Positions 16,408 through 26,244 of a DNA stretch of 64,000 bases are shown here, piece after piece. Every line of letters begins with the position of its first letter. Positions within the stretch are counted from its first letter, which is position 1. Location: the NCBI RefSeq assembly GCF_039541855.1, contig NZ_BAABHA010000004.1, positions 1-64,000 on the forward strand, in the 5' to 3' direction. A program made the position numbers and the translations under genes. This DNA comes from Solirubrum koreensis (lineage in GTDB: Bacteria; Bacteroidota; Bacteroidia; Cytophagales; Hymenobacteraceae). The notes under the pieces were generated by a model. The model saw nothing but the letters and a program-made list of their open reading frames with translations. It did no database searches and had not been told where the DNA came from.

Positions 16408-19400
16408 TTAGTTAAGCGTCAGCACCAAATCGTCGGCGTTTACCAAGGTGCCTTCGGTCAGGTTAAGGGCCTGCACACTGGCATCGGCCGGAGCGGTAAT
16501 GGTGGTTTCCATTTTCATGGCCTCAATAATGAAGAGCGGGGTGTTGCGCTTCACCTTCTGGCCGCTTTCCACCAACACTTTCGAGAGCAGGCCCTGCAGC
16601 GGCGCCCCAATTTGCTTGGCGTTGCCTTTATCGGCTTTAGGGTTCGATACCGTTTTCACCTCCACCGACCGGTCGCGAACTTCTAGGTTACGCGTTTGAC
16701 CGTTCAAAGTGAAAAAGATAGTCCGCATGCCGTCGTCGTTCACCTGCCCTACCGAGCGCAGTTGCACAATAATGGACTTGCCGCGGGCAATGTCGATGAT
16801 GGTTTCCTCGCCGGAGCGCAGGCCGTAGAAGAACACGCGCGTGGGTACCACCGATACGTCGCCGTATTGCTGCTGATGCTCCCAGTACTGCTCGAACACC
16901 TTGGGGTAAAGCAGGTACGAAAGCAGGTCGGTGAATTTCACACCCGGGCCGAACTTCTGCTCGAACTTCTTCCACTCCTTCTTGAAGTCGACGGGTGCGA
17001 GGTGCTCGTTGGGGCGGTCGGTGAAGGGTTGCTCGTCTTTGAGCACCGCTTTCTGTACCTCGGCCGGCCAGCCGCCTTCGGGCTGCCCAATGTCGCCGCG
17101 CAACAACTCGCGCACCGATTCGGGGAAGCTCAACTGGTCGCCTTTCTCCAGCACGTCTTGCGTAGTCAGCTTGTTCGAGACCAAGAACAGGGCCATGTCG
17201 CCCACCACTTTCGACGACGGCGTCACCTTCACAATGTCGCCGAACAGCTGATTGACATCGGCAAATGTCTTCTTAATGTCATCGAACTTATCGAGCAAAC
17301 CGAGCGACGCCGCCTGGGGCCGCAGGTTGGAATACTGACCGCCGGGAATCTCATGTTGGAAAACTTCCGAAGTGCCGGCCTTCAAACCCGACTCGAACGG
17401 GTAGTAGTAGTCGCGAACGGTTTCGAAGTAGTTCGAGAAGTCATTTAGGCTCTCTTGGTTGTACTCGCGGTGGCGCTCGGTGCCGCGCAGCATCTCCACA
17501 ATGGAGTTGAAATTCGGCTGCGAGGTAAGCCCCGACAAAGAACCTAAAGCCACATCGATTACATCAACTCCTGCTTCAACTGCTTTTAAGTAAGTAGCTG
17601 ATTGCAAAGACGAAGTATCGTGCGTATGCAGGTGAATCGGAATCTTCACCGTGTCGCGCAGGGCGGTTACCAACTCACTGGCGGCGTAAGGCTTGAGCAG
17701 CCCGGCCATGTCCTTGATGCACAGAATGTGCGCGCCGGCGTCCTCAATCTGTTTGGCAAGTCGCAGGTAGTAATCGAGATTGTATTTCTGGTTGCGCTTG
17801 GGGTCCAGAATGTCGCCGGTGTAGCAAATGGCGGCTTCGGCCAGGCCCTGAGTTTTGTTGCGCACGAAGCCAATACACGACTCCATGCCCTTCATCCAGT
17901 TCAGTGAATCGAAGATGCGGAAGACGTCGACGCCGGTTTCCCAGGCCTGCTGCACAAACCGCTCGGTGAGGTTATCGGGGTAGGCTTTGTAGCCCACGCC
18001 GTTCGCGCCACGGATGAGCATTTGCAGCAGAATGTTAGGCACGGCTTCGCGCAGTTTCGCCAGTCGCTCCCAGGGGTCCTCGTGCAGGAAACGCAGGGCC
18101 ACATCGAAGGTGGCACCGCCCCAGCACTCCAGGCTGAACGTTTGCGGATGCATGCGGGCGTACCGATCGGCCATTTTCAGCATGTCGAAGGTACGCATGC
18201 GGGTGGCCAGCAAGCTTTGGTGCGCGTCGCGCAGGGTGGTGTCGGTGTAGTGAATCTGCTTGTCCTCACGCAGCCACTGGGCAAAGCCTTCGGGACCGAG
18301 TTCGGTGAGCTTTTGCTTAGTGCCGGGCGCGGGCGGCTGGGTCATGTCGGCCAGCGGCAGAATGGGTTTGGGCAGTTCGCGCTTCGGGTCGATGAGACCC
18401 TTCACGTCGGGGTTGCCGTTCACAATCACGTCGCCGAGGAAGCCCAGCACGCGGGTGCCTCGGTCCTGCTGCACCCGGAATTTAAACAGCTCGGGGTGGT
18501 CTTTAATAAAGTCCACGTTGGCGTGGCCGGCCTGAAACTCGGGGTGGCCGACGATGTTGTGTACGAACTGAATGTTGGTGCGCACTCCGCGGATTCGGAA
18601 CTCCTCCAGGGTCCGCATCATCTTTTGGGCCGCGCCTTCCAGCGTGGGCGCGTGTGCCGAAATCTTAACCAGCAGCGAATCGAAGAACGGCGAAATTTTC
18701 ACGCCCTGGTACACGGAGCCCTGGTCGAGACGAATACCGAAGCCACCAGCCGAACGGTAGGCCACGATGGTGCCGTAATCGGGTTTGAAGTCGTTTTCAG
18801 GGTCTTCGGTGGTGATGCGGCACTGGATGGCGTAGCCCACGCGCAGCGGCTTTTCGCCGGGTTCCAGGCCAATCTGCGGGTCGGTGAGCTTGTAGCCCGA
18901 GGCAATGTAGAGCTGGGTTTTGATCAGGTCGACACCGGTAATCATTTCCGTTACCGTGTGCTCCACCTGAATGCGCGGGTTCACCTCGATAAAGTAAATC
19001 CGGTCGTGCTCGGGGTTCACCAGGAATTCCACGGTACCCACGTTGTTGTAGCCCACGGCGCGGCAAATGCGCAGGGCGTACTCGTACAGCAAGTGGCGCT
19101 GGTGGTTGGGCAAATCCAGGGCGGGCGCTACTTCCACCACCTTCTGAAAGCGGCGTTGCACCGAACAGTCGCGCTCGTAGAGGTGCACCATGTTGCCGTG
19201 GTTGTCGGCCACAATCTGGATTTCGATGTGCTTGGGCCGCTCCACGAATTTCTCCAGAAACACGGTGGGGTCGCCGAACGCTTTTTGGGCTTCGTTGCGG
19301 GCCTCGAAGAAGCCTTTCTCCAGCTGCTCGTCGTCGCGGATGATGCGCATGCCGCGCCCGCCGCCGCCCGAGGCTGCCTTCAGCATAACCGGGTAACCGA

Positions 19401-19857
19401 TGCGCTGGGCCTCCTGCTGAGCTACCTCGAAGCTGGTCAGGTCCTGCTCGCTGCTCTGAATGATGGGAACCTGACACTGTACGGCCACGCGCTTGGCGGC
19501 CACTTTGTCGCCGAGGGCATCCATGACCTCCGGCCGCGGGCCGACGAACGTTATGCCTTCCTCACCGCAGCGGCGGGCCAGGGTAGCGTTTTCGCTTAGA
19601 AAACCGTAGCCGGGGTGAATGGCATCCACGCCATTGGCCTTGGCTACCCGCAGAATTTCCTCGATGTCGAGGTAAGGCTTCAGCGGCTCTTCGTCGCGGC
19701 CTACCTGATACGCTTCGTCGGCCTTATAGCGGTGCAGCGAGTAACGGTCCTCGTAAGTGTAAATGGCTACCGTCTTGATGTTCAGCTCGGAAGCAGCGCG
19801 CAGGACGCGAATCGCAATTTCGCCGCGGTTGGCAACGAGCAGTTTGCGGATGTTCAT
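16408..19857 (-). CDS. pyc: Pyruvate carboxylase
   Basis: A 1149-residue single-chain pyruvate carboxylase, full length for the family. The biotin carboxylase domain (about 1-450) starts MNIRKLLVANRGEIAIRVLRAA and has the ATP-grasp Gly-rich loop SGGGGRGMR. The carboxyltransferase domain follows (about 530-820) with RDAHQSLLATRMRT and the metal-site region THDTSS. The C-terminal biotinyl domain has EAMKMET with the biotinylated Lys near residue 1115. It makes oxaloacetate from pyruvate for anaplerosis and gluconeogenesis. Eighteen upstream Pro-rich residues in the same frame are excluded. Confidence 0.97.
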   Translation of the reverse strand: MNIRKLLVANRGEIAIRVLRAASELNIKTVAIYTYEDRYSLHRYKADEAYQVGRDEEPLKPYLDIEEILRVAKANGVDAIHPGYGFLSENATLARRCGEEGITFVGPRPEVMDALGDKVAAKRVAVQCQVPIIQSSEQDLTSFEVAQQEAQRIGYPVMLKAASGGGGRGMRIIRDDEQLEKGFFEARNEAQKAFGDPTVFLEKFVERPKHIEIQIVADNHGNMVHLYERDCSVQRRFQKVVEVAPALDLPNHQRHLLYEYALRICRAVGYNNVGTVEFLVNPEHDRIYFIEVNPRIQVEHTVTEMITGVDLIKTQLYIASGYKLTDPQIGLEPGEKPLRVGYAIQCRITTEDPENDFKPDYGTIVAYRSAGGFGIRLDQGSVYQGVKISPFFDSLLVKISAHAPTLEGAAQKMMRTLEEFRIRGVRTNIQFVHNIVGHPEFQAGHANVDFIKDHPELFKFRVQQDRGTRVLGFLGDVIVNGNPDVKGLIDPKRELPKPILPLADMTQPPAPGTKQKLTELGPEGFAQWLREDKQIHYTDTTLRDAHQSLLATRMRTFDMLKMADRYARMHPQTFSLECWGGATFDVALRFLHEDPWERLAKLREAVPNILLQMLIRGANGVGYKAYPDNLTERFVQQAWETGVDVFRIFDSLNWMKGMESCIGFVRNKTQGLAEAAICYTGDILDPKRNQKYNLDYYLRLAKQIEDAGAHILCIKDMAGLLKPYAASELVTALRDTVKIPIHLHTHDTSSLQSATYLKAVEAGVDVIDVALGSLSGLTSQPNFNSIVEMLRGTERHREYNQESLNDFSNYFETVRDYYYPFESGLKAGTSEVFQHEIPGGQYSNLRPQAASLGLLDKFDDIKKTFADVNQLFGDIVKVTPSSKVVGDMALFLVSNKLTTQDVLEKGDQLSFPESVRELLRGDIGQPEGGWPAEVQKAVLKDEQPFTDRPNEHLAPVDFKKEWKKFEQKFGPGVKFTDLLSYLLYPKVFEQYWEHQQQYGDVSVVPTRVFFYGLRSGEETIIDIARGKSIIVQLRSVGQVNDDGMRTIFFTLNGQTRNLEVRDRSVEVKTVSNPKADKGNAKQIGAPLQGLLSKVLVESGQKVKRNTPLFIIEAMKMETTITAPADASVQALNLTEGTLVNADDLVLTLN

Positions 19858-20133
19858 GGCTCGGGGAAAGGGTTTGGGAAGTGGGAGCGGATTTGGGTCG
19901 AAGCTACGCAAAAGCCGGGCTTTCGGCTACGTTAGATAGTAGGCATGCCGAATAAAGTAGATGAATCCCGTATTATCAAATTGTTATGCGCTACCCCGTT
20001 TCAGTGCATTTTTTAAATTTTACTTGCGCTTTAATTAGCGCTTTTACCTCGCTTGTACTCTGACTCCATGTCTGATGGCTGGAGCCGAGGAGAGAGTTAA
20101 GGCGCTTGTTAAACCATCCTTAATTGCACGTCT

Positions 20134-21087
20134 TCATTTCTGCCGAGCCATATGAGCTCCGTTCAGTTTTAATATATCCGCGGCTATTTTTCGGGATAGG
20201 CGCCGCCCGGCTTCGCTTTGAAGATGGTTACCATCGGTGGTTGGGTAAGCGGCCGACAGCGCCATGTAACTGAGGTAGGGTACCCGGAATGCTTCGGCTT
20301 GTCGCTGCATCAGGGAGTCGAAGTCCGGCCAGTGCTGCTGTTCCATTTGCTTCATGCCCACCCCCGCTGGCAACCGCAACAGGTACACTTGGCCGTGCTG
20401 CTGCAGGAAAGTGATGGTTTGTCGCAAGGCCTGCATCCGCACATCGGACAGCTGCCAGTGGTTGACAAAGCTTCGGTAGCGGCGCATGCCACGCGAGGTA
20501 CGCTCCTGCACCGAGGCACTGTCTAGCGGCACCGTCATTTCCAGCCAGCCGTCGGCGTGCAGGTATATGTCGTAATTCTTTAGGGGTGGCACCGCGAAGA
20601 GTTGGTACAAAGGCCGGTCGCCAAACCGTAGAATATACTCGATATTGGGGTTGAGGGCGGCCGCGTGCAGCTTGCTCATGAAGCTTTTGTCCTCGCGGAG
20701 GCGCTGATCCTGTCGTTCGGTGGAGTCGCAGGACAGAACCCACGGGTCCACGGCAAGTAGAAACACACCGTTTCGAGTGTGGGCGGCCACTTTTTTCTTG
20801 ATTTGCGCGAGATAAGCCGGGCCGTAAGGCGAGTTGGTAATGGTGAAGGCGAAGTTTAGCATGGGTCCCTGGTACCGGCCACGCCCCAGCAAAGCCGGAG
20901 CCAGCACCCGCGGCTGCAAGCCCTGCGCAGCCCTAGACGAACCAATGATGAGCGAGCTGGCCGGGCCGGAGGTAAAGCGGCGGTAAAACGGATCGACCCG
21001 ACCGGCATCGATGCGCGGGCCCAGCAGAGCCAGCACAGCGGCTACTACCAAGCATAGCAACCCGAGTTTGAGCACCAGTTGCCGCAC
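20134..21087 (-). CDS. SGNH/AlgX-like putative O-acyl transfer protein
   Basis: A 317-residue protein with one N-terminal membrane helix followed by an extracytoplasmic SGNH-like fold. IIGSSRAAQG near residue 46 supplies the block-I Ser, and TTDGNHLQSEAGRR near 286 supplies the Asp-x-x-His pair. Its gene starts two bases after the stop of an MBOAT-family gene, and MBOAT/SGNH pairs typically move acyl groups to extracellular polysaccharide (as AlgI with AlgJ/AlgX). The polymer that is modified is not identifiable here. Confidence 0.72.
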   Translation of the reverse strand: MRQLVLKLGLLCLVVAAVLALLGPRIDAGRVDPFYRRFTSGPASSLIIGSSRAAQGLQPRVLAPALLGRGRYQGPMLNFAFTITNSPYGPAYLAQIKKKVAAHTRNGVFLLAVDPWVLSCDSTERQDQRLREDKSFMSKLHAAALNPNIEYILRFGDRPLYQLFAVPPLKNYDIYLHADGWLEMTVPLDSASVQERTSRGMRRYRSFVNHWQLSDVRMQALRQTITFLQQHGQVYLLRLPAGVGMKQMEQQHWPDFDSLMQRQAEAFRVPYLSYMALSAAYPTTDGNHLQSEAGRRLSRKIAADILKLNGAHMARQK

Positions 21088-21089
21088 GG

Positions 21090-22571
21090 TTAAAACTGAA
21101 AATAGATGAACTGACTGGAGTTAAATACCCCGAAAAACAGCACCGCCAGCACCAGCCCCACATACACCGACCAACGCACCGGGGCGAAACGAACCTGGAA
21201 AACTGCCGGCAGGCTTTCCTCCTGCTGGCTCAGCTCGATGATGAGCAGAGCCGCCAAGCACAGCAACGCCAGCGCGAATTGCCCGGTAGAATGCTCTAAA
21301 TAAAGCCAATGCGTACGCCCATAAGCCGCGTTCGTGACTACCGCCCGAAGACTTTCCGGCCAGCCGGTGAACAAATGAGTAGCAATGTATTGGGCATCGG
21401 CCAGCGTGTTAGCCCGGAAGAAAATCCAGGCGAAACATACCAGCGCAAACGTACTGCTCAGGTTCAGGAACCGATGCAGGACTGGCAGCCGCAACAGGCC
21501 GGTAGCGTTAGCCAAGCGGTGGCGCATTTTTTCGGTGACCAGCCCGAACACCTGGTAAAAGCCGTGCAATGCCCCCCAGATAACGAACGTCCAAGCAGCT
21601 CCATGCCACAGGCCGCTTACCAGAAACACCACCAGGATATTGCGGTACCAGCGCCATTTTTCCACCCGGTTGCCCCCTAGCGGAATGTAGAGGTAGTCGC
21701 GGAACCAAGTGGAAAGCGAAATGTGCCAGCGCCCCCAAAACTCCCGAATGGAACCGGCAACGTACGGCCGGTTGAAGTTGCGCATCAGGGAAAACCCCAT
21801 GACCTGCGCCGAACCCAGAGCTATGTCGGTATAGCCGGAAAAGTCGCAGTAAATCTGAAAGGCGAAAAACACAGTAGCCACCACCAGCGGCAGGCCTTGG
21901 TAATCGGTGGGGTTGTTGTAGACCTGATCCACGAACAGGGCCAGCCGATCGGCTACTACTACCTTTTTGAACAAGCCCCAGGCCATCAGCTTTAAGCCGG
22001 CCGTTACACGCTCGTACTGGAACGTGTGCCGCTGCCGAAACTGGTGCAGCATGTTTTGCGGCCGCTCAATGGGCCCGGCCACCAGCTGCGGGTAAAACAT
22101 GACGTACAGCGCGTAGATGCCGAAATGCCGTTCGGCGGGCTGCCGCCCTCGGTACACCTCAAAGGTGTAGCTCATGGCCTGAAACGTGTGGAACGACAAG
22201 CCGATGGGCAACAAAATAGACAGGTACGGAACAGGATTCCGGGTGCCCAGCGTCTCGGTTAGGGCCGTGAGGCTGTCGTTCAGGAAATTGAAGTACTTAA
22301 ACACCGCCAGCACCCCCACGTTGGCCACAATGCTGGCCAGCAGCAAGGCTTTGCGCCGCTGCGGGGTAGTACTGTTTTCAATCCAGATGCCGGCCGCGTA
22401 ATCTATTACGATGGTACCGAACAGGATGAGAATGTAAACGGGCTTAAAGAACATGTAGAACGCGCAGCTGGCCAGCAGCAGCAGCGCCCAACGAAACCGG
22501 TGCGGCAACAGGAAATACAGCCCCGTAACCACCGGAAAGAATAGCAGAAACTCAAACGAGTTAAAGAGCAC
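21090..22571 (-). CDS. MBOAT family membrane O-acyltransferase
   Basis: A 493-residue multi-pass membrane protein of the AlgI/DltB-like MBOAT family with about eleven helices. The FWGRWHISLSTWFRDYLYIPLGG motif is near residue 280, and the conserved active His is in SGLWHGAAWTFVIWGALHG near 318-335. It should transfer an acyl group, usually acetyl, across the inner membrane to the SGNH-like protein encoded immediately downstream. No glycan synthesis genes are adjacent, so the final acceptor is unknown. Confidence 0.93.
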   Translation of the reverse strand: MLFNSFEFLLFFPVVTGLYFLLPHRFRWALLLLASCAFYMFFKPVYILILFGTIVIDYAAGIWIENSTTPQRRKALLLASIVANVGVLAVFKYFNFLNDSLTALTETLGTRNPVPYLSILLPIGLSFHTFQAMSYTFEVYRGRQPAERHFGIYALYVMFYPQLVAGPIERPQNMLHQFRQRHTFQYERVTAGLKLMAWGLFKKVVVADRLALFVDQVYNNPTDYQGLPLVVATVFFAFQIYCDFSGYTDIALGSAQVMGFSLMRNFNRPYVAGSIREFWGRWHISLSTWFRDYLYIPLGGNRVEKWRWYRNILVVFLVSGLWHGAAWTFVIWGALHGFYQVFGLVTEKMRHRLANATGLLRLPVLHRFLNLSSTFALVCFAWIFFRANTLADAQYIATHLFTGWPESLRAVVTNAAYGRTHWLYLEHSTGQFALALLCLAALLIIELSQQEESLPAVFQVRFAPVRWSVYVGLVLAVLFFGVFNSSQFIYFQF

Positions 22572-22767
22572 CGCAATCGAGCATTAAGTAGAGCCCATCG
22601 GCTGCACCGGACCACACCGGCGCAGCTCCGCAGCCTCCGAAAAGGGCGCAATCTACGCCTTACGCAGCAGAGACCGTTCCACGGGTGCGGGCAAGTGGCG
22701 GAAGGAAGATAAACCTTACAGTGCAGCCTGGGTTGTAAGTCCATTTCCGCTTCAACCCTCCTGCCGC

Positions 22768-23481
22768 ATGGATTTTTCCGACAAAACCATACTTATCGTC
22801 GGCGCTTCGTCCGGCATTGGACTTGCCACGGCACAGTTGCTGGCGCAGCGTGGCGCCACGCTGGTTACCGCCTCCCGCCACCACTCAGCCGAACTGGCGG
22901 CATTGGCAACCACCCACATCGACCTGGATGTAACGCAGCCGTTCGGATCGGCTTTGGATGCCCTGCCCGAAACATTGCACGGTGTGGTGTATTGCCCGGG
23001 CTCGATTCTGTTGCGGCCCTTCGAGCGACTAGCCCCGGATCAGTTTCGCCAGGATTTCGAGCTGAACGTGCTGGGTGCCGTGCAAGTACTGCAAGCCGCA
23101 ATGAAACGCCTCAAGAAGGCCAACGGCGCTTCGGTGGTGCTGTTTAGCACCGTGGCGGCTTACAACGGCATGCCCTTTCACGCCAGCATTGCCACGGCCA
23201 AAGCTGCACTCGAAGGCCTAACCCGCTCTTTGGCAGCCGAATACGCCGGCAGCAGCATTCGGGTAAACGCGCTGGCTCCCACCCTCACCGACACCCCCTT
23301 GGCCGCTGCGCTGCTCAATACGCCCGAGAAGCAGGAAGCCGGCGCCAAGCGTCACCCGTTGCAGCGCGTGGGCCAGCCCACCGACCTTGCTGAAACTGCA
23401 GCCTTCCTGCTTTCTGACGCCGCCAGCTTTATCACGGGCCAAATTATTCGTGTTGACGGTGGCTACTCCACGCTGAAGTAA
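22768..23481 (+). CDS. Short-chain dehydrogenase/reductase (SDR)
   Basis: A 237-residue classical SDR with GASSGIG near residue 12, the Ser in FSTVAAY near 136 and an atypical active-site region: the usual YxxxK is read as FHASIATAKAAL, where the Tyr position is not clearly kept. The C-terminus FITGQIIRVDGGYS is typical of FabG-like reductases. It lies 75 bp upstream of the photolyase gene on the same strand; SDR genes are commonly found next to photolyase genes in this phylum. Confidence 0.83.
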   Translation: MDFSDKTILIVGASSGIGLATAQLLAQRGATLVTASRHHSAELAALATTHIDLDVTQPFGSALDALPETLHGVVYCPGSILLRPFERLAPDQFRQDFELNVLGAVQVLQAAMKRLKKANGASVVLFSTVAAYNGMPFHASIATAKAALEGLTRSLAAEYAGSSIRVNALAPTLTDTPLAAALLNTPEKQEAGAKRHPLQRVGQPTDLAETAAFLLSDAASFITGQIIRVDGGYSTLK

Positions 23482-23556
23482 GAATCGACGCTTAGCACAG
23501 AAGTCACCATCTTCTTCGCTTCTTCTGTACCAAGTAGTTAAGCACAAGTGCATTCC

Positions 23557-24885
23557 ATGAAAATAGCCCTATTCTGGCACCGCCGCGACTTACGCCAGCA
23601 CGACAACGCTGGCCTGGCAGCGGCCCTGCAAAGCGGCCTGCCTGTAGCCCCGCTGTTCATTTACGATTCGGATATCCTGGATTATGTGCCGCGTCCCCAC
23701 GATGCACGCCTCACGTTCATTTACGACCACGTAGAGCAGCTGGCAGTACAAACGGAACAAACCGGTGGCGTATTTCTGGCTCATTATGGCAAGCCGGTAT
23801 CCATTTTCAGGCAGTTATTGGCGAAGTATGAAATAGGAGCCGTTTTCACTAACGAAGACTACGAACCCTACGCTACCCAGCGCGACACCGAAGTAGCCCA
23901 GCTGCTGGCTGAGCACACAATACCGTTTACGGCGGTGAAAGACCAGGTCATCTTCGCCAAAAACGAGGTACTGGCAAAATCGGGTAAGCCGCACAAGAGC
24001 TTCGGGCCTTACCGCGACGCTTGGTTGGCGGCCTTGTTGCCGGACATGTTGCATCCTTTCCCTTCGTCGGAGTTGTTCACGCAAGAACATTTAGCGCAGC
24101 TGCCAGATGTACCTGCTCGGCCAACGCTGGAAGACATGGGCTTCGAGCGGTTTGAGCAGCAGGTTCCGGTAGCCGAATTGCCGCCCGAAAGTCTGGTGCG
24201 CACCTATCACGAAACGCGCAATTTCCCGGGTATGGTGAACAGCAGCACGCGCCGCTCGGTGCACCTGCGCTTTGGCACGCTTAGCGTACGGGAACTCATG
24301 CGGCAGGCCCAGAAGCTAAATCCCAAGCTGCTGGCCGAGTTGGTGTGGCGCGACTATTTCATGACGCTGCTCTGGCATTATCCCTTTACGGCGCACGAAA
24401 GCTTCGAGCCGCGCCTGCGAGAGGTTCCGTACCGCAACAACGAAGAAGAATTTCAACGTTGGTGCGACGGCCAGACCGGGTACCCGCTTGTGGATGCTGG
24501 CATGCGCGAGCTAAACGAAACGGGCTTCATACACAACCGCGCCCGCATTGCCGTGGCCGGTTTTCTGACCAAGCACCTGCTCATCGACTGGCGCCTCGGG
24601 GAACGGTATTTTGCCGATAAGCTGCTCGACTACGACCTCGCCCTGAACGTGGGTAACTGGCAATGGGTGGCCGGTACGGGCGTGGTAGCCGCCCCGTGGT
24701 TTCGGGTGTACAGCCCCGAAAACCAGCTGCAGAGCTACGACCCCAACCTGGAGTATGTGCGCCGCTGGGTGCCGGAATACGGCACAAACGCGTACGTAGC
24801 ACCCGTTGTTGACCACAAATTTGCCCGCACCCGCGCCATCGACACGTTTCGGGCAGCGTACCGAGCGGCTGCCCAACCATCCTAG
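23557..24885 (+). CDS. phr: Cryptochrome/deoxyribodipyrimidine photolyase
   Basis: A 442-residue flavoprotein of the photolyase/cryptochrome family. The N-terminal Rossmann-like antenna domain starts MKIALFWHRRDLRQHDNAGL. The helical FAD domain contains SSTRRSVHLRFGTLSVREL near 230 and the highly conserved DYDLALNVGNWQWVAGTGVVAAPWFRVYSP near 360. It repairs UV-induced pyrimidine dimers or senses blue light; sequence reading cannot settle which, though DNA repair is more likely. Translation probably starts at the ATG, not the GTG nine bases upstream. Confidence 0.93.
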   Translation: MKIALFWHRRDLRQHDNAGLAAALQSGLPVAPLFIYDSDILDYVPRPHDARLTFIYDHVEQLAVQTEQTGGVFLAHYGKPVSIFRQLLAKYEIGAVFTNEDYEPYATQRDTEVAQLLAEHTIPFTAVKDQVIFAKNEVLAKSGKPHKSFGPYRDAWLAALLPDMLHPFPSSELFTQEHLAQLPDVPARPTLEDMGFERFEQQVPVAELPPESLVRTYHETRNFPGMVNSSTRRSVHLRFGTLSVRELMRQAQKLNPKLLAELVWRDYFMTLLWHYPFTAHESFEPRLREVPYRNNEEEFQRWCDGQTGYPLVDAGMRELNETGFIHNRARIAVAGFLTKHLLIDWRLGERYFADKLLDYDLALNVGNWQWVAGTGVVAAPWFRVYSPENQLQSYDPNLEYVRRWVPEYGTNAYVAPVVDHKFARTRAIDTFRAAYRAAAQPS

Positions 24886-24902
24886 CCCATTACAGCACCA
24901 AT

Positions 24903-24939
24903 ACCAAAAAGGCCCGCCAGCTGGCGGGGCTTTTTTGGT
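24903..24939. terminator. Terminator between photolyase and OmpA-family gene
   Basis: A near-perfect 18-bp inverted repeat with a minimal loop in the 65-bp gap between two convergent genes. It is flanked by AAAAA on one side and TTTTTT on the other, so it should act in both directions. Confidence 0.8.
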
Positions 24940-24950
24940 GAGGAAGTCGG

Positions 24951-26096
24951 CTATTTGGCCAGTACTTTCACGCTCAGACGCCGGTTCATGGCGCGGCCTT
25001 CTTCGGTAACGTTCGGGGCAATGGTGTAGCGCGGGCCGTACCCGCGGGCTTCCATGCGGCTGGGACTAATGCCCATTTCCACGAGAGCCGCCCAGGCGGT
25101 TTGGGCGCGGGCCTCGCTGAGCAAGCGGTTTACCTTGGCCGTGCCGGTGCTATCGGTATAGCCGCCCAGCTTAATGCGGGTTTGGGGGTAGGCGCGCAGC
25201 AGGCTGGCAATGTTGCGCAGCTGTACCACCGACTCTTTGGTGAGCGTGGCTTTGCCGGCCTCGAAATACACGCGGTCAAAATTCATCCACCCGGCTGTTA
25301 GGTCAACGGTGTCAACTTTGAATTGCGCATCGGTGAGAAAACGGTGCAACTGGCTTTCGGTTGAATTAACCCCTACCCCCTCAATAACGCCGCCACCCGC
25401 TAGTTTCAAGGTAACCGGGGCGCCGGTGTGGTAAATGTAGTTGCCGCTTTTGGCATCGTAGTGGCCGCTCACCACCGGCATTATGCCCTTGGAAGCAGCA
25501 CTGGTTTTACGAGGGGTGTATTTGGGCCGGGCTGTTTTGGCCGGTACCGGTGCTGCGGTTGCGGCTGCCGGAGTGGGCGTTACCGCAACGGGCGCCGGTG
25601 CAGGCGCAGGTGCCGGGGCGGGCTGGTAGGCCGCGTAGGCCGCCAGCCCAGACCCACTTTGGCTGGGCTTGGGCGGTGCCGCGGCGGCCGTTTTGAGCGG
25701 GCGGCTGGCGCGCTTTTTCCCAGTTGAAGCGTCGGCCTTTTCCAGGGCGAAAGTAAAAACAGCCGGCTTCTCCGACGTAAGGAATAAATCGTTTACCACC
25801 TGGGTCTGGAAACCGGGCTGAATGACCTGCACGATGTAAGGTCCGCCCACGAGCAAATTGGGCAGCACGAAGTTTCCGGCGGCGTCGGTTGAAGTAGCCC
25901 GGCGCATCCCCGAGGGTAGGTGCACAACGGTTACTGCGGCTTTAGCCACGGCTTGGTCGTTGGCCTGCACGCTCCCGCTTATGCCTACGCTGCCCGACTG
26001 GGCGTGTGTTATGAACGTCAATAACCAGAGCCACCCAAAAGCAGCAATTCGCAAAGCAAACACCGTACGCGTCATCAAGAACTTTAGTCGAACCAT
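24951..26096 (-). CDS. OmpA-family protein with carboxypeptidase-regulatory-like domain
   Basis: A 381-residue secreted protein. A signal peptide (about 1-33) is followed by a carboxypeptidase-D regulatory-like beta domain (about 38-115, VGISGSVQANDQAVAKAAV). Then comes a Pro/Ala/Lys-rich linker (about 120-200, with PAPAPAPAP) and a C-terminal OmpA domain (about 270-381) with RIKLGGYTDSTGTAKVNRLLSEARA that binds peptidoglycan. It probably links the outer membrane to the cell wall. An ATG at 26096 is chosen; a TTG two codons upstream and an ATG seven codons downstream are alternatives. Confidence 0.85.
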   Translation of the reverse strand: MVRLKFLMTRTVFALRIAAFGWLWLLTFITHAQSGSVGISGSVQANDQAVAKAAVTVVHLPSGMRRATSTDAAGNFVLPNLLVGGPYIVQVIQPGFQTQVVNDLFLTSEKPAVFTFALEKADASTGKKRASRPLKTAAAAPPKPSQSGSGLAAYAAYQPAPAPAPAPAPVAVTPTPAAATAAPVPAKTARPKYTPRKTSAASKGIMPVVSGHYDAKSGNYIYHTGAPVTLKLAGGGVIEGVGVNSTESQLHRFLTDAQFKVDTVDLTAGWMNFDRVYFEAGKATLTKESVVQLRNIASLLRAYPQTRIKLGGYTDSTGTAKVNRLLSEARAQTAWAALVEMGISPSRMEARGYGPRYTIAPNVTEEGRAMNRRLSVKVLAK

Positions 26097-26244
26097 GAAC
26101 AATCAAACATACTATAAATTATTGAATGCATACAAACCATATTGCCGAGTTTAATCTTCTTCTCGCCTAGCATTAAGCCCTTGGGAAGGCGTTATCCTAA
26201 CGGCTGGGTAACCAATGCCGGCTCCTACCTGTTCTGCTAGGGCC

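Noticed and set aside
18022..19599. A 525-codon open frame on the plus strand
   Set aside because: Antisense to pyruvate carboxylase, same explanation; no recognisable domain or signal.
25560..25640. Repeated GCCGG/GGTGC units in the OmpA-family gene
   Set aside because: They encode the Pro-Ala linker between domains and need no other explanation.
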